From: Cycas panzhihuaensis
Taxonomy: Eukaryota; Cycadophyta
Reading direction: 5' to 3'
NCBI GenBank assembly: GCA_023213395.1
Contig: CM041465.1
Coordinates: 8,494,001-8,558,000, forward strand
DNA length: 64,000 nucleotides
The notes under the pieces are model-generated. The model was given only the letters and a program-made list of their open reading frames with translations, was not told where the DNA came from and searched no databases. Below, one piece after another: positions 1-11,206 of this stretch (position 1 is the stretch's first letter; every line of letters begins with the position of its first letter). Position numbers and translations under genes: made by a program.

Positions 1-714
1 CGCAAGAACTGATGACAGACTGGCTAGAGACACTCGATTTAACAAATAGATGATGACTGACTCACTGACCGACTAAGTGCACATAACCCACTAATAGACT
101 GACAAGGTACACTAGGTATGGGCTTGTCTGGTTTGTAGGCCCTCCGATATACTTATCCCAGATGTAAATAGTATCAACTTACAGAGGCAAACGCTCTACT
201 ATGTAGTTGTACTACACCGTCTCTAGGGTACGTGGAGAGTAACTTCCCGGGGCTAACCGCTTACCGGTGCACTACAAATTGCAGATTGTCAATAGGTTTC
301 CTATGGTTACCTATACTAGGAAGGCCTATCTAGGGGGTCCTCCTATATACCTGCAGGTACGTGGAGGCACAATTCTGTAGTCGAGTTCTGTCTAAGGCTT
401 GATTCAGGAGTGTGATCTCCAGTCCTTCATGCAAGGGACAGAAAAGCCACAATGCGCTTAGCCCAAAAAGATAGATCCTCGTGATATTTATAGACCCCCG
501 GCACAGGGTCTCTATCTAAATGCAAAAGAGAACTACACGGTGGCAGTGTTAGGGTAGCTACCCGATTGCAATGTTATCTACCCCCAAAAAGCAAAGTAAC
601 TAAATGGAAATCAAATGAGAATAGGTACTAATGAGAAAAAAAATGATGGAAAAAATTGATTATTTAGTACCTTGACTCTCCCACAAGGAATGGATCGACC
701 GCTCTGATACCACT
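1..714 (-). mobile_element. Element H: internal leader of a chromovirus-like Gypsy element, cut by the window start
   Basis: Read on the minus strand, this is the untranslated leader downstream of a primer binding site. Its complement matches, block after block, the leader of element G (about 54585-55000): shared blocks include the GGGTAGATAACA stretch, TAGAGACCCTGT, a GGCTAAGCG block and a TATAGGAGGACCCC block. That similarity is my only reason for calling H chromovirus-like, because no coding domain lies inside the window. H keeps more CpG than other elements here, so it may be younger. No open frame is expected or seen. Confidence 0.7.
701..712 (-). promoter_or_regulatory. Primer binding site of element H (initiator tRNA-Met)
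   Basis: The plus strand reads GCTCTGATACCA, the exact complement of TGGTATCAGAGC, the usual plant LTR-retrotransposon primer site for initiator tRNA-Met. It lies two bases from the LTR edge. It fixes the strand of H as minus and makes the neighbouring LTR the 5' LTR. Confidence 0.9.
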
Positions 715-1095
715 TGGTAGGATACCACTCCTTAATGATAATTACACACCAATATAATAAGCAAATAACTCCAAAAGAGCACTTATATTACAATACCCTT
801 CAAGGGGGCAACCTCCCAATTACATGCAAATAACAATGATATTCAAGATATCATACTCTAAGGATTACACAAATATATATATGTCCCTATGCTTGCTACT
901 CAACCGCCTCCTTATGCATGTGGGATATTACATGAATATATATAGTGCTCAATGACCACTACACAACCTTCTACTTATGCATGTAAGATATTAAGAAAAG
1001 GGAAGAAGTAGAAGAAATAAAGATATAAGAGAGAGAAGAAGTACAAGATATAAGAGAATATAAGAGAAGGTAAGTTAGGGGTTGGATCCCTAACA
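715..1095 (-). mobile_element. 5' LTR of element H (381 bp)
   Basis: On the minus strand the LTR begins TGTTAGGGATCC and ends CCTACCA just before the primer site, so it has TG...CA ends. It contains an imperfect tandem duplication of about 64 bp, listed separately. The LTR does not resemble that of G although the leaders do. The partner LTR lies outside the window, so neither target duplication nor LTR divergence can be read. The flanking sequence after 1095 resembles the stretch preceding Tat box copy b, so H probably inserted into box copy a. Confidence 0.8.
862..989 (-). repeat. Imperfect tandem duplication inside the H LTR (about 64 bp x 2)
   Basis: Two adjacent units, about 862-926 and 927-989, share ATTACA(C/T), an ATATATAT core, an A/C-rich middle, CTTATGCATGT and a closing GAT. 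They differ by many substitutions. They lie in the U3 part of the LTR, where duplicated enhancer-like units are common in retrotransposons. Promoter function is inference. Confidence 0.65.
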
Positions 1096-1299
1096 AAAAG
1101 TCAAAAAATTTAATTTTTAATCATAAATTAAATAGAAGCAACTTTATTAATGAGGAAAGAGGCCTAAGATATGATGAAAATGATAAGCACAAGCCCAAAA
1201 ATTGATCAAAAATGATAAAATAAGGGTGAAATTAAGATGAAATGATAAAAATATGAAACAAAAAAGGTTTTAAGAGAAGAAATGGATTAAAATGATCAT

Positions 1300-1985
1300 G
1301 AAAGAAAAATTTTAGTGCCATAGATATCAGTAGGTGATATCATAGTCATACAACAAAATATCATTCATCATACATCATCAACCAAATCAATATAATATTT
1401 CATCAAAACATGGACTAATATAATATAAAACCAAGTTATCATTTATTTTCCTTATGAAATTATACAAAGATGTGTTAAAATTTAAAGGGGTGAGTGAGAG
1501 GCTAGGTTTTAGTGAAATATTATAGTAGTACTTTTTGCACCATAAATCAATATAATATAGAGGTAGACTTAGAGAAAAACTACCTAACTGTGATAGATAA
1601 CCAACCTAAACCTTGACTAATAATGCCCCAAACTAAATTTAATGGCTGGCATGTGGAAATAAGGTAATGGAAGTCTAATCCAATGGGAATGGGACATCAG
1701 AATAGAGGGAAATAAGTTATAAGAGGGTGGAGAGATACCTTTTCCAACTGATAGACCATGGCAAGGAGACACCAAAGCCATGGACTAGAGTCTTGATTAT
1801 CACTAGTAAGAGTGAGGTAGATAAGAAAACCAAGCAAGCAGGTAAACATACATTCCCTATCTAACTATGCATCACAAAATCATAATAATACAATATCTAT
1901 GATATGTGAAAGAGATAAAGATACATACCTGTATTCACCTATACATCATTGTGTCCATGCCATTTTTGAAAGCCAGGAAATAGGG
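1300..1985 (+). repeat. Tat-associated repeat box, copy a
   Basis: The stretch 1530-1980 is strongly similar to 26036-26470 and, on the opposite strand, to about 32460-32930. Landmarks in order are ACCATAAATCAA, AATGGCTGGCATGT, ATCAGAATAGAGG, CCATGGACTAGAGTC, and a run of AAGCAAGC followed by ATACATTCCCTATC. The part before 1530 carries the family's imperfect CCATAGATATCAG-type repeats. Copies b and c adjoin Tat-lineage pol fragments, so I infer an LTR or terminal region of that Gypsy family. No TG...CA ends could be fixed. Confidence 0.6.
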
Positions 1986-2735
1986 AGATGGCATAAATTG
2001 CATTTACAATAGCTTTGATATTAATGACCAACCCTCTCACTTCTCTATTTTCATGGTAGTACTTTAGTTTTACATGCTTTTTTATTATTTACATTAGGAC
2101 CCTACATTCTCTTTATTATTCATATAATAAATTGCAAGTTATTATTACTATTACAATAGCCATGTTTGACAGATTTATAGGAATGAAATATGTTTTATGT
2201 ACTACATTTTATCTCAACATATGCTATATGTTATTGTAATATTTTTAGGTTTAGAGGCATAATAAATTTAACCTCCTTATTACCCTTTATTATGATATTT
2301 ATTGAGTTGGAGGCATAATTAATTTGCCCTCTACATCATCATTAATGGTGTCTCTTTTCCTTCTTGTGGAAGATGGCATGAATGCCACTTCCTTCATATG
2401 TCAATGAGTGTACCAATGCTTGTATTTTTTCTCAGCATATAGTAGTAAAAATGTATTTACAAATGTTTGACAAAATATCAAACTCTATAGTATTTATTTA
2501 GTCAGGTACTTCATCTTGCTCCTGCGATACACATCAAATTGAGGTCTACTCCATGCTAATGAACCATATATATGAAGACACTATCTAGATAACTAATAGA
2601 CATAATGATTAGAGACCCATGTAATTTGGTGGATGGTGATTTCTTTATATGGATATCAATGAAATTTTCTAATGAAGCAAATTGATGGTTAACAAGAATT
2701 GTTGATACAATTTTTTATTGTAAAAATTAAACATT
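1986..2735. other. Unassigned AT-rich stretch
   Basis: I see no credible open frame, RNA gene or LTR edge here. The last 200 bases lie directly upstream of a polypurine tract and LTR, so they should be the 3' internal end of that element, but I could not recognise an RNase H signature in any plus-strand frame. Confidence 0.4.
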
Positions 2736-2744
2736 AAGGGGGGG
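2736..2744 (+). promoter_or_regulatory. Polypurine tract
   Basis: AA followed by seven G lies immediately upstream of a TGTTAG LTR start. This is the position and composition of a plus-strand priming tract of an LTR retrotransposon. Confidence 0.7.
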
Positions 2745-3057
2745 TGTTAGAAGATAATGTTTAATTTATAGGGTAGGTATTTAATATTTGATTGATTACA
2801 TTATGTTAGTACTTGTTAAAGGTCCTATTATCATTAATATGATCAAGTCATAACTTAATCTTATAACTTCTATACATGTGGGGTCTATTATGTACCCATA
2901 TTTTGTAATGTCATCATGTAAGGTGACATGTGTCACCTTCCATGATCAAACCCTTCATGTTTCTATTTTGTAATAGATGTATTACAATTAGCATATATAC
3001 ACACTCAATGTATTATGAGATTAATGAGAAATTGATACTAGTTTTTAATGTTCTTCA
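2745..3057 (+). mobile_element. Isolated 3' LTR, probably Copia
   Basis: It starts TGTTAGAAGATAATG right after a polypurine tract and plausibly ends TTCTTCA at 3057, about 313 bp. No primer binding site follows, so this is a 3' LTR. I did not find its 5' partner in the window. Its superfamily rests only on the TGTTA start and the G-rich tract, which are commoner in plant Copia. Confidence 0.5.
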
Positions 3058-3510
3058 TGTTAGTTTCATGTATTTGGTGTGTATAGTTTGATAATATCCC
3101 TCTATTTTTAATAAATTCATTTAATTTATTAATCATTAATGTAGTCTTTATTTTAATGTTATTTATTTACAAACATGTTTCTGTATAATTTTATTATAAA
3201 TTTAATTTAATCTTTAATATTTATCTTTATAAATATATTTTAAATAATAAATATGATTAAAAGAGATACTCCCCCAATTTCTTTAATAAATTACATAATT
3301 TATTTGTAAAAGTATTATTGTATTTCTATTTCATTAATTTAATCTTATTATATTTTAATATGAAAATAAAATTATTATGATTATATTATATTTTATGTTC
3401 GTGGCCTAATATAATAATTAATTTAGTTTAGAAGTTTACTTTTGTCATTTACCTTAGCTTTTTATTTTTATTAAAAATATCTCCATTTGTCTCAGGGTAT
3501 TTTTCCAAAA
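3058..3510. other. Very AT-rich spacer upstream of A gag
   Basis: Homopolymeric A/T runs dominate and no gene is visible. It may hold the decayed leader of element A, whose gag start follows at 3511. I found no primer binding site or LTR edge for A. Confidence 0.4.
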
Positions 3511-4568
3511 TGGCTATTATGCCTAGGACAACCCCCTCTACTCAAATTCAAATTCTAAGTGGCTCAAATTATGTCAAGTCAAAAGCCAAAGTATCTAGCT
3601 AACTTAAATAACAAAAGTGATGGTGATACATAGTAGGGAAGTTTACAAAACCTGCAGATATAACATTAAATACCTACATGGTCTATTTTATGAGCTATGA
3701 TAGAGCCTTATACACCATCTTAACCTCTCTCTTACTAGATATATATAGGTAATTCATTGATTTAGATGAACTTACCAGTATCTGGACTAAGTTAATGGAA
3801 AAATACGATAAGGTAGATACCACTCAAATTACCATGAGTGAATAGAAAATGTATAACTTGAAATGTGAAGATTTTTTTGGAGTTGAGGAGTTTTATCTAA
3901 CTTTCAACTAGTAAATATAAATCTAAGAAACTTAACTAATTTTAAGAAAGGTGATGAAATTATAACCATATCCCATATAAAAGATGATGCTATACTTATT
4001 CGTTTTGCCATCAATAAACTTCTAAAGTCTTTTAATCAATATAAAACTACTAGACAATAATGCAGGTGGTTATTTATTTTATTTGATTAACTTACAAATT
4101 AACTAGTTGAATATTAGTCTAGATTAATTCAAATAAGAGAAATCTAAGATCCTTCTTAGTCTCTTTTCTCTAAAACCAAGCCACAAAACAAATCTAGAAA
4201 TTGAAATAATTAATAAAATAATCATAATAATCCTCTTAAATCTCAAAAAATTTATAGAGGTCTTTCTTTAAATAATAATTATAATCAAAACTCTAAATAT
4301 TAAGAAACATCTAAAAATTAAAATTTACATTCAACACATAAGTATTCTTTCAAATAAAAGGTACTTCTAAACCTCATTATAATCAAAACATTAGTTGTGA
4401 ATATTGCTATGAGAAATGACACATAATAGATGTTTATAGAAACAAGCTAGCATATAAAGCTTGAAAAGATTCAAAAGGGATTCAATCATAATCATATGAC
4501 TCTCTAACTACTTCCACTTATACTATTTTAGCACCTACCACACTACCACCTTCTTGAATTCTAGATTT
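3511..4568 (+). pseudogene. Element A: Copia gag and start of protease (left part)
   Basis: Translation from the ATG at 3511 gives MAIMPRTTPS and then an ILSGSNY motif typical of Copia gag N-termini. Further on come an LW-KLMEKYDKVDT-type helix and, near 4395-4440, a zinc knuckle of the form CEYC-x4-H whose last Cys has become Tyr. Many in-frame TAA and TAG codons interrupt it. The end reads ILDF, matching the protease Asp-Ser-Gly motif with Ser changed to Phe, and is cut by element B. The frame continues at 16275 in the same orientation, so A was one Copia element split by B. The exact junction is uncertain by about 11 bp, because a D-x-G-x-S-H reading can be carried on into what could also be the LTR start. 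Confidence 0.75.
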
Positions 4569-4848
4569 TGGTAATTCCCATCTAATACCTCCATTTCTTC
4601 ATATCTTTGTAATATAATATTTATATTATGCGTTAATGGACCCTTGATGTAGCTAAATCATATTTGATAATGAGGTCATGTCCACCTCTTATGCTATTAA
4701 GTTGGCCTATTAAATTATATTGTAACTTTAGCGTATGGCTATAAAGAATGTTTTGCACCTTTATGCATGATATTAACTTGATTTGAATGTGGAATCTCTA
4801 CCCAAAAGAGAGCCTACAATGTGATAAATTCACTCGTAACCTTGCCAT
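4569..4848 (+). repeat. 5' LTR of B, first part
   Basis: From ATCTAATACCTCC onward this matches the 3' LTR of B at 15892: shared blocks are TTTGTAATATAATATTTATATTATGC, quoted here only as landmarks in pieces (TTTGTAATATAAT, ATTTATATTATGC), AATGGACCCTTGATA/G, TGGGTCCACCTCTTATG and AATTCAC-CGTAACCTTGC. The match stops at 4848, where N begins, and resumes at 9166 with CTAGTCTATTTATT. The first 12 bases differ from the 3' LTR and could partly belong to A. Confidence 0.8.
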
Positions 4849-5172
4849 TGAAGGTGAATTATAGAGAGTAGAGTAGAACAAGAAACCTAAATAACTTAAT
4901 TCATATTGTAAATCATACGAAACGATATTTGTATTAACCCATGATTACTGAAAGTATATCAAATATCCTTGATGAGATGATGTTAATGAACACTAGGGTA
5001 TAGAACCCCATGAGATATATACTTTTGAGGGAGGAGAGAAACCTTCTCAACCTCCAATTTGAAATAATATAAAATAATACACAATATTGAATATCAACTT
5101 ACCTAACTTGTCATTAAGACTTGTGTGCTACATATTCCAATGTGGGGTCATGTGATAAGTAGTAACCCAACA
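4849..5172 (-). repeat. 3' LTR of N (left copy)
   Basis: On the plus strand it starts TGAAGGTGAATTATAG and ends AACCCAACA, followed by TTCTCCCCC, the complement of a polypurine tract. It aligns end to end with 8842-9165. Confidence 0.85.
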
Positions 5173-5184
5173 TTCTCCCCCTTA
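5173..5184 (-). promoter_or_regulatory. Polypurine tract of N
   Basis: The minus strand reads TAAGGGGGAGAA directly before the LTR start, the usual Copia layout. It makes the left LTR the 3' LTR. Confidence 0.85.
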
Positions 5185-5255
5185 ATGGTCATCACATACA
5201 TCTTTGTCTTCTCCTTGAACTTGTGATATTTATACTTGAGGAAGACTTTGAATAC

Positions 5256-5891
5256 TTATCCTTTGGCTTTATTATCATTCGTGAAGTGGTCATTAACTTG
5301 CCTTATCATCCTTTTAGTAATGTGTGTCTCTTTAGTATTATGTGGTTCAAATGATCTCCAAGTAAGTGTGACTTGCTTCAAATAGAGATGAGTGGCTATA
5401 TCTTTGACTTTATCTTTTGGAATCTTTATTTTATAAGTAGTGATCATGTCAAAGGGTTTCTCCCCCTCAGATGAATGATCATCTTCATGTGCATCAATGT
5501 GATTATTCATTTGATTTGAGTTTGATTCATTAGTCTTTTCAGCACAAAAAACCTGCTCTCGCATATGTCTCACATGTATAATATCATCATAGTTAAATCC
5601 ATTCACATTGAGGGTTTCTCCCCCATAAATATATTTTGAGGTATCCCATATGGATTTGAATGTGATCATTTCATAAACACTAGAAAATACATTATCATCG
5701 ATGGTATAAAATAATATGGATAAGGCTTCATTGTCATTTTGTATATCTTCTTTAATATTTGGTTCATATCCATCTTTTACATATTTCCAAAGGTCATTTG
5801 CAATAAAATATATTTGTATTATTTTACTCCATCATTGAAAATCATTTCTATCAAATATATGAAATCTTATTTTACTTAGATTTATTGCCAT
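5256..5891 (-). pseudogene. Copia gag-like ORF of N with an unusual C-terminal half
   Basis: From an ATG at 5891 the frame reads MAINLSKIRF, FDRND, then one TGA stop, W-KIIQIYFIANDLW, VKDGYEPN and a DDNVFSSVYE...IWDTSKYIYGG stretch. That series is the N-terminal half of a plant Copia gag (UBN2/DUF4219 type). After IYGGETL the similarity ends. The last 100 or so residues are acidic (DAHEDDHSSEGE) and then basic (KIKIPKDKVKDI), and I do not recognise them; there is no zinc knuckle. From the internal Met at 5669 the frame is open for 137 codons, unusual here. It ends about 70 bp before the polypurine tract. It could be a deletion product joining gag to another part of the parent element, or a captured host fragment. 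Confidence 0.65.
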
Positions 5892-8827
5892 TATAAAAAG
5901 ACTTTAGTACATAATCGAAAAGTATGATTTTTAAATAAGAAGATAAATAACTTGAAATAAGTAATATTTATATATCAATACACATATGATAAATGAAGTA
6001 AATGATCAAAATATTCTAATGAATGCCAATATGTAAGCTAATGTTTTTCAAATTGAAATGATTTTTGAAAATAAAGTACATAAGAAATTATATGTGGCTT
6101 TTATAAGTGAAGCAATAAATCAATGAAGCTTCCAATATTTGAATGGCCTTAAATCAAGAATGTTGAGTGAATCTTCGATACATAAAATAAACAAAAAAGG
6201 ACTTATAATTATGCCTTTGCTATGCGCTTCTTAAAAAATATGCCTTTAGAATAAATAAGAAAATTTCTTTAACTAATGAACTTCAAGATGTCTGAAGATT
6301 ATTGCAAAGATTCTTTGAAATAAGGTGAACAAATGATAAGAAGCTCCTTTGTAGGTTTATAAGCAAACTAGGTAGAATATTTCTTGTAAATCAAATAAGA
6401 CCTTTAAGCATGAAAATTTGAAATAAAATTGCCATTAATGATGAAAAAATATAGAAGATCAATAAGATTTTTTATCTAAGCTTAAATTTTAAAAAAATAA
6501 AGAGTAGCTTAAGCAAATAGAAATGACCTTTTTCAATGTAAAAAAGAGTAGTTATTCCTTTAAATATAGTAAAAATAAGAAAATGAAGTACAAATTTGCC
6601 TTTAATAATAGAAATGATTGAAGCAAGATAAGTTTCTTATAGAAAATAAATAACCAGAATGTAAAGAAGTACCCATTTGATTGAATAACTGCTCTTAGAT
6701 TGAAGTCTTGAAGAACTAGGTTTTACTACAAAAAGAAACTTGAAAATGTAAACAAGAGATGATAAAAAACTTTAAGAATGAGCTATTAGCAAATAATAAA
6801 TTAGTTGTAACCTTTTGAGATCATATAATGCATGAAAAGTTACAAAGCGATACCGATAAGGACTAAATAAGGAGCTAAAAATAAGTTACTTCAAAAACCT
6901 ACTAAATGAACTTAGAATTAAATGAAATCTATCTTGAATTGAAGAATATCAAATTAGCTTTCCAACAAATTTGACCATTTAGAATTCTGGCTTTTGTAGC
7001 TCAAGATTTTAATAAATAAGTACAAGGGCCCCTTTGTGGGCTTAAAATAGTGCTATAAGATAAAAATATTATAAAACCAGAATATAACCTTATAAAAAGT
7101 ATAAAAGGAGTTCACTTATAGATATATGACCTTTAAATCTAATTTATTTCAAAAGAAACTTGAAGAAAAAATTCAAAAAATTGTTGATTAGTGAGCAATT
7201 AGGCTTGATACAATACCTAAACTTTAATAGCTTATAACACCTACAAAAGGACTTCAAAATGCTTAAGAGATTATATCAATATGTAGAGATTTGAGTCAAC
7301 TTTTTGACAAAGCTAATAGATTAGGAAACAGATTCAAAACAAGGAAGATATAGCCAAAATAGTAAATTAACCTCTTTATGTTTAATAAACCAAAAGCTAA
7401 AAAATTAGGTGACGTTAAATCATTAAAAGTTGGTTAAATCAGATCCAAAACTAGAAAGTCACTAGTCTACAATGTAGCTCTCAAAATTATAGTCACAACA
7501 GAACTAGTTTTGTCAAAAATTGGTACTCCAATGAGAAGTTAAGATAAAAAATGCTCCATCTACCTTTTAGAAGAAAGTAAATAAAAAAAATAAAAGGATT
7601 TTTTTTTATAAAGTTGTTTGGCCCCTTTAACTAACTTGAGGTCACATGGAAGTGATGGGATTAGGGCCTAGCTCTTGAGGGGGATTACTCCTTTATACAT
7701 AGAATTCAAATACTATTAAAAATGATTAAATTTTTTATAAACTTTGATAACAATATGGATCAATGTATTATAATATTGAATTAAAAAATAATTAACATCG
7801 AAGAATGGTGATTGTGCAGGCATAATTTGAGCACAAACAAAGGCATGATCTAAGTGCAAGATGATCAATTCACATCAATCTTGAATGCATAGGAGGGCAC
7901 GATAAATCCTCTAGATGGATCTAGCTAGAAACTATCAAAAAAATGATTAAAATGTTATAACGATTAAGAACCAGATAACATTGAATGGAAAACAGTACCC
8001 TACGCAGGTGGTTTTTTAGCATAACTAGAGGATAAAATGTTCATAGATTGATAGATTTAGAGATGTAAGGAGGGGAGCATCAATCCTTGAGCTAGATTAA
8101 GTCACACTGATCAAAAAAATGAGAGCTAAATATGTGAATCTTATACATATAAATCTAGAAAAAAAAGAGCAAGTGAATTAAGAGCCAGAGAGAACAATGA
8201 ATAGAGGACTTTGTTTGGTCTCAAATCTAAGCTAAAATGGATACACAGGAGGCACCCAAGCACGGTAGACCAGATTCCACAAAAAAAAATTAAATATATT
8301 TGAAGAAATCAAAGAAACATTGATGAAAATTTTGAGAAAATGGAGTCGAGTCGACTCAAGTGGCTAGATCTCACCATAGAGGAGACATATTGAAGCAAAA
8401 TTTTAGGAGTAGCTAGATGTCTAGGATAGATAAGCACCAGTAAATTTTCATGCCAAATAAATCTTTATGAAGTGAGAACAAATCCATGGAGAAAATCTAG
8501 TTCTAAACAGAGAACTGAGACTCAGAGAGAGATTTCTCTCAGAATAACCAATTAAATCATAAACAATTTTTACCACAGGATATAGGATTTAATTATGATC
8601 ACAATGAGTAGTCATATTAGGTAGTTTTATTTGAAGATTGAGAAGCTAGAACTGATCGAAAATAATAGAATGGCATGGGTAATCATAAGAAAAATTATAT
8701 AAATAGAAAATCAAATATATAGCATTAATTTTATAACATTAAACTTTAATAAAACATAATATTATTTCACATACCAATCTTACACGGAGAATGAGTCATG
8801 ATACCAAATTAAACTTACCAAGATCTA
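5892..8827 (-). other. Long non-coding leader of N
   Basis: About 2.9 kb between the primer site and the gag-like start is AT-rich and stop-filled in all frames I inspected. I saw no pol motif on either strand. In gag-only and LARD-type elements such a leader is presumed to carry packaging signals; that is inference here. Confidence 0.55.
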
Positions 8828-8839
8828 GCTCTAAAACCA
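8828..8839 (-). promoter_or_regulatory. Decayed primer binding site of N
   Basis: The plus strand reads GCTCTAAAACCA where the intact complement of the initiator tRNA-Met site would be GCTCTGATACCA. It sits two bases from the LTR edge. Confidence 0.65.
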
Positions 8840-8841
8840 TA

Positions 8842-9165
8842 TTAAGGTAAATTACAAAGAGTAGAGTAGAGCAGGAAACCAAAATAACTTAATCCATATT
8901 GTAAATCATATAAAATAACATTTGTATTAACCTATGATTGCCGAGAGTACATCAAATATCCTTTATAAGGTGGTGTTGATGAACATTAGGGTATAGAACC
9001 TAATGAGATATATACTTTTTAGGGATGAGGGAAACCTCCTCAACCTCCAATTTAAAATAATATAAAATAATGCACAATATTAAATATGAACTTACCTAAC
9101 TTACTATTGAGGCTTGTGCATTGCATATTCTAATGTGGGGTCATGTGATGAGTATTAATCCAACA
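8842..9165 (-). repeat. 5' LTR of N (right copy)
   Basis: It aligns along its whole length with 4849-5172 and ends AATCCAACA. Its outermost base pair is no longer TG (it reads TT). The B LTR resumes directly afterwards with CTAGTCTATTTATT. Confidence 0.8.
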
Positions 9166-9273
9166 ACTAGTCTATTTATTGAGTTTATTTGCATATTTCC
9201 TTAAATATTTTAGTTATTTTCCTTGATATACTTTGATTAGTGCATATGTATTAAGATTATGATATTTTTATCA
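9166..9273 (+). repeat. 5' LTR of B, second part
   Basis: This matches the end of the B 3' LTR (about 16167-16274), sharing CTAGTCTATTTATT, TTCCTTAAATATTTTAGTTA and TGTATTAAGATT. It ends TATCA at 9273, directly before the primer site. Confidence 0.85.
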
Positions 9274-9287
9274 TGGTATCAAAGTTC
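9274..9287 (+). promoter_or_regulatory. Primer binding site of B
   Basis: TGGTATCAAAGTTC abuts the LTR end and differs from the standard TGGTATCAGAGC by a G-to-A change. It proves that the split LTR 4569-9273 is the 5' LTR. Confidence 0.85.
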
Positions 9288-11206
9288 ATATGTACCTAAT
9301 TTGAGGTATTTTTGATGTTTTAAAGCTTATTTACTTACTTTCTCTCAAGTTTTTAGCAAAAAAATTGAGTCTTGTGTAGTGCTAGAGTAAAAACAAAGTT
9401 AGTTGTAGTTGATTATAGCCTCTTATAGTAGATTGTTTATCATTTTATAATTATCTGGTGTTTTTGATCAAGTCTCCTAAAGAAAATGAATGAAAAATGA
9501 TATTTTCCGTTCATTGTAACCTTGATGTTGATTATTTCTGCTTACTAGAGCTTCATTAGTTCTTATGGTAGTCCTTCACCCAGTATTACTACCTATCAGA
9601 GGAGATTTGAGGCATTTTTAGGGCATGTTTAGCTATGTTTCTCTTTAACTAGCCTTCACAAATCCTTAGAATTCAATAGAGTTTCTCTCTCAAACTAGAG
9701 CTTCTTTCTTTATTCTATCACCTCTAATAGTTGCATCTACATCCTATGTCCCCAATTATGACATTTCACATCATTTTGAGGTCATTTGATGGTGTTTTAG
9801 AGATCTCGTAGCTCAATGGGAGGCACCCACCTCATTTGCAAGTTATATAGCCATGAAAGTTTAAAAAACATTAAAAAATTTTAATATTTTTATCATATGT
9901 TTAATAATTCAATCATACAATATTAAATTACTTTAAATTCACACTTTAAATCTACCTAAAGCCCCTTTGTTTAGTCATATTCACCCCTCATATGACCTCT
10001 TTATGTAACTTAAAGGGCAGACTTTAAATCTCATTTAACTAGATTTGATTATTTTGGATTTATAAAAAATATTTAACTTTTTTTAATAATCTTTCAAGTC
10101 CACAAGCCCCTTAGCAATGTTAGCAGGTGGCCATGTGTAGCTTTTAGGTGATCAAGCACTAATTTAGAGGGGGCTTAACCCTATTTTCATTTATTTTTTG
10201 GGTATAAAGAGGTTCCTACACTATTTCTGTGATATCTCCTCAATTGTGCATTCATTTTATGAACTGTTTAGACTGTCAAAAAGTATATTTAGAGCTCTAT
10301 AGCTTAAAATGAAACTAAGTTAGATTTAGAGCTAATTTATAGGAGATATTATTTTCTCAAGTTGGCCTTTATGATTGAGCTATTTGAGCTTTATTTTTCA
10401 AGTTTTGAAGGCTTTTTTCAATTTCTTTAAGGTTCTTTTGCTAGAGTAGATTATGGCTTATCTATTTTAGCTATCTAATTATGATGTTTAATGCTAATTA
10501 GTGTATGGTGATGTTTTTTGTGTAGGTGTTACTCTTAGAAGATTGAAGAAGTTCATTATTAAAGCTTCACGCATCAAAGAACTTTCTAAACCTTCCTTTA
10601 TTATTTTAATTTTCTTTATTTTATCTTTATTTCATTTATTACTTTAAAAGAAACCTCTTGTATATAAAAAACCTCACATTAAAAATTAAATCTTTACATT
10701 AAAAAGATAACTCTCAAATTGAATCCCCATTTCTAGCCTTGTAAGGGGAACAATTAGGACCCCTGAAGTTACCACCATGCATATGCCTTTGGCTACCATT
10801 AACTATTAGGTGTATTAGGTGGTAGGCTAAGGTAAAGATCTTATCTTTTGAAGTTTAGAGACCAAGCTAGACCTAGGGGGGTGAGTGCCTTAGTTAGTAA
10901 GTTCTTGCTACTAGATCTATCATTAGGTATAAGTCTGGAATAGGTGGAAAAATAAATTAGAAGCACCTTAAGACCTTCCTTTTAGCCCATGTGTTGAGGT
11001 ATATTGAGTTGTTGAGCTCATGTATTGGTATATTGGGTCCCTAGTTTACCACCTATGGGTAAGCATCATTAGACAGGATAATAATCAAGAACTTTCTCAA
11101 AGATCCTTAGTCTTAAAATTCTAGATTAGAAGCCATTTAAGTAGATTAATATCTTATCATACAAAAACTTTAAACATATAAAATCAAACATAAAAACCTT
11201 TCAAAC
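9288..11206 (+). other. Leader of B (1.9 kb)
   Basis: This stretch lies between primer site and gag start. It is AT-rich with no credible open frame. It is long for a Copia leader, which suggests either a lineage trait or an old insertion whose edges I cannot see. Confidence 0.55.

Larger units (their letters stand above)
4849..9165 (-). mobile_element. Element N: non-autonomous gag-only LTR element inside the B 5' LTR
   Basis: Two direct LTRs of about 324 bp (4849-5172 and 8842-9165) flank 3.7 kb. The complement of a polypurine tract beside the left LTR and of a decayed primer site beside the right LTR put it on the minus strand. The only coding sequence is a Copia gag-like frame lying next to the 3' LTR; no protease, integrase, RT or RNase H was found. 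This matches the published class of terminal-repeat elements carrying only gag (TR-GAG) or a large derivative. The uninterrupted 3' LTR of B is a direct empty-site reference for the insertion. The two LTRs differ at about 48 of 324 positions by my hand count. Confidence 0.8.

Noticed and set aside
9288-11206. Possible host gene in the long B leader
   Set aside because: No frame longer than expected by chance, no splice-delimited coding pattern, and the stretch is bounded by B's primer site and gag.
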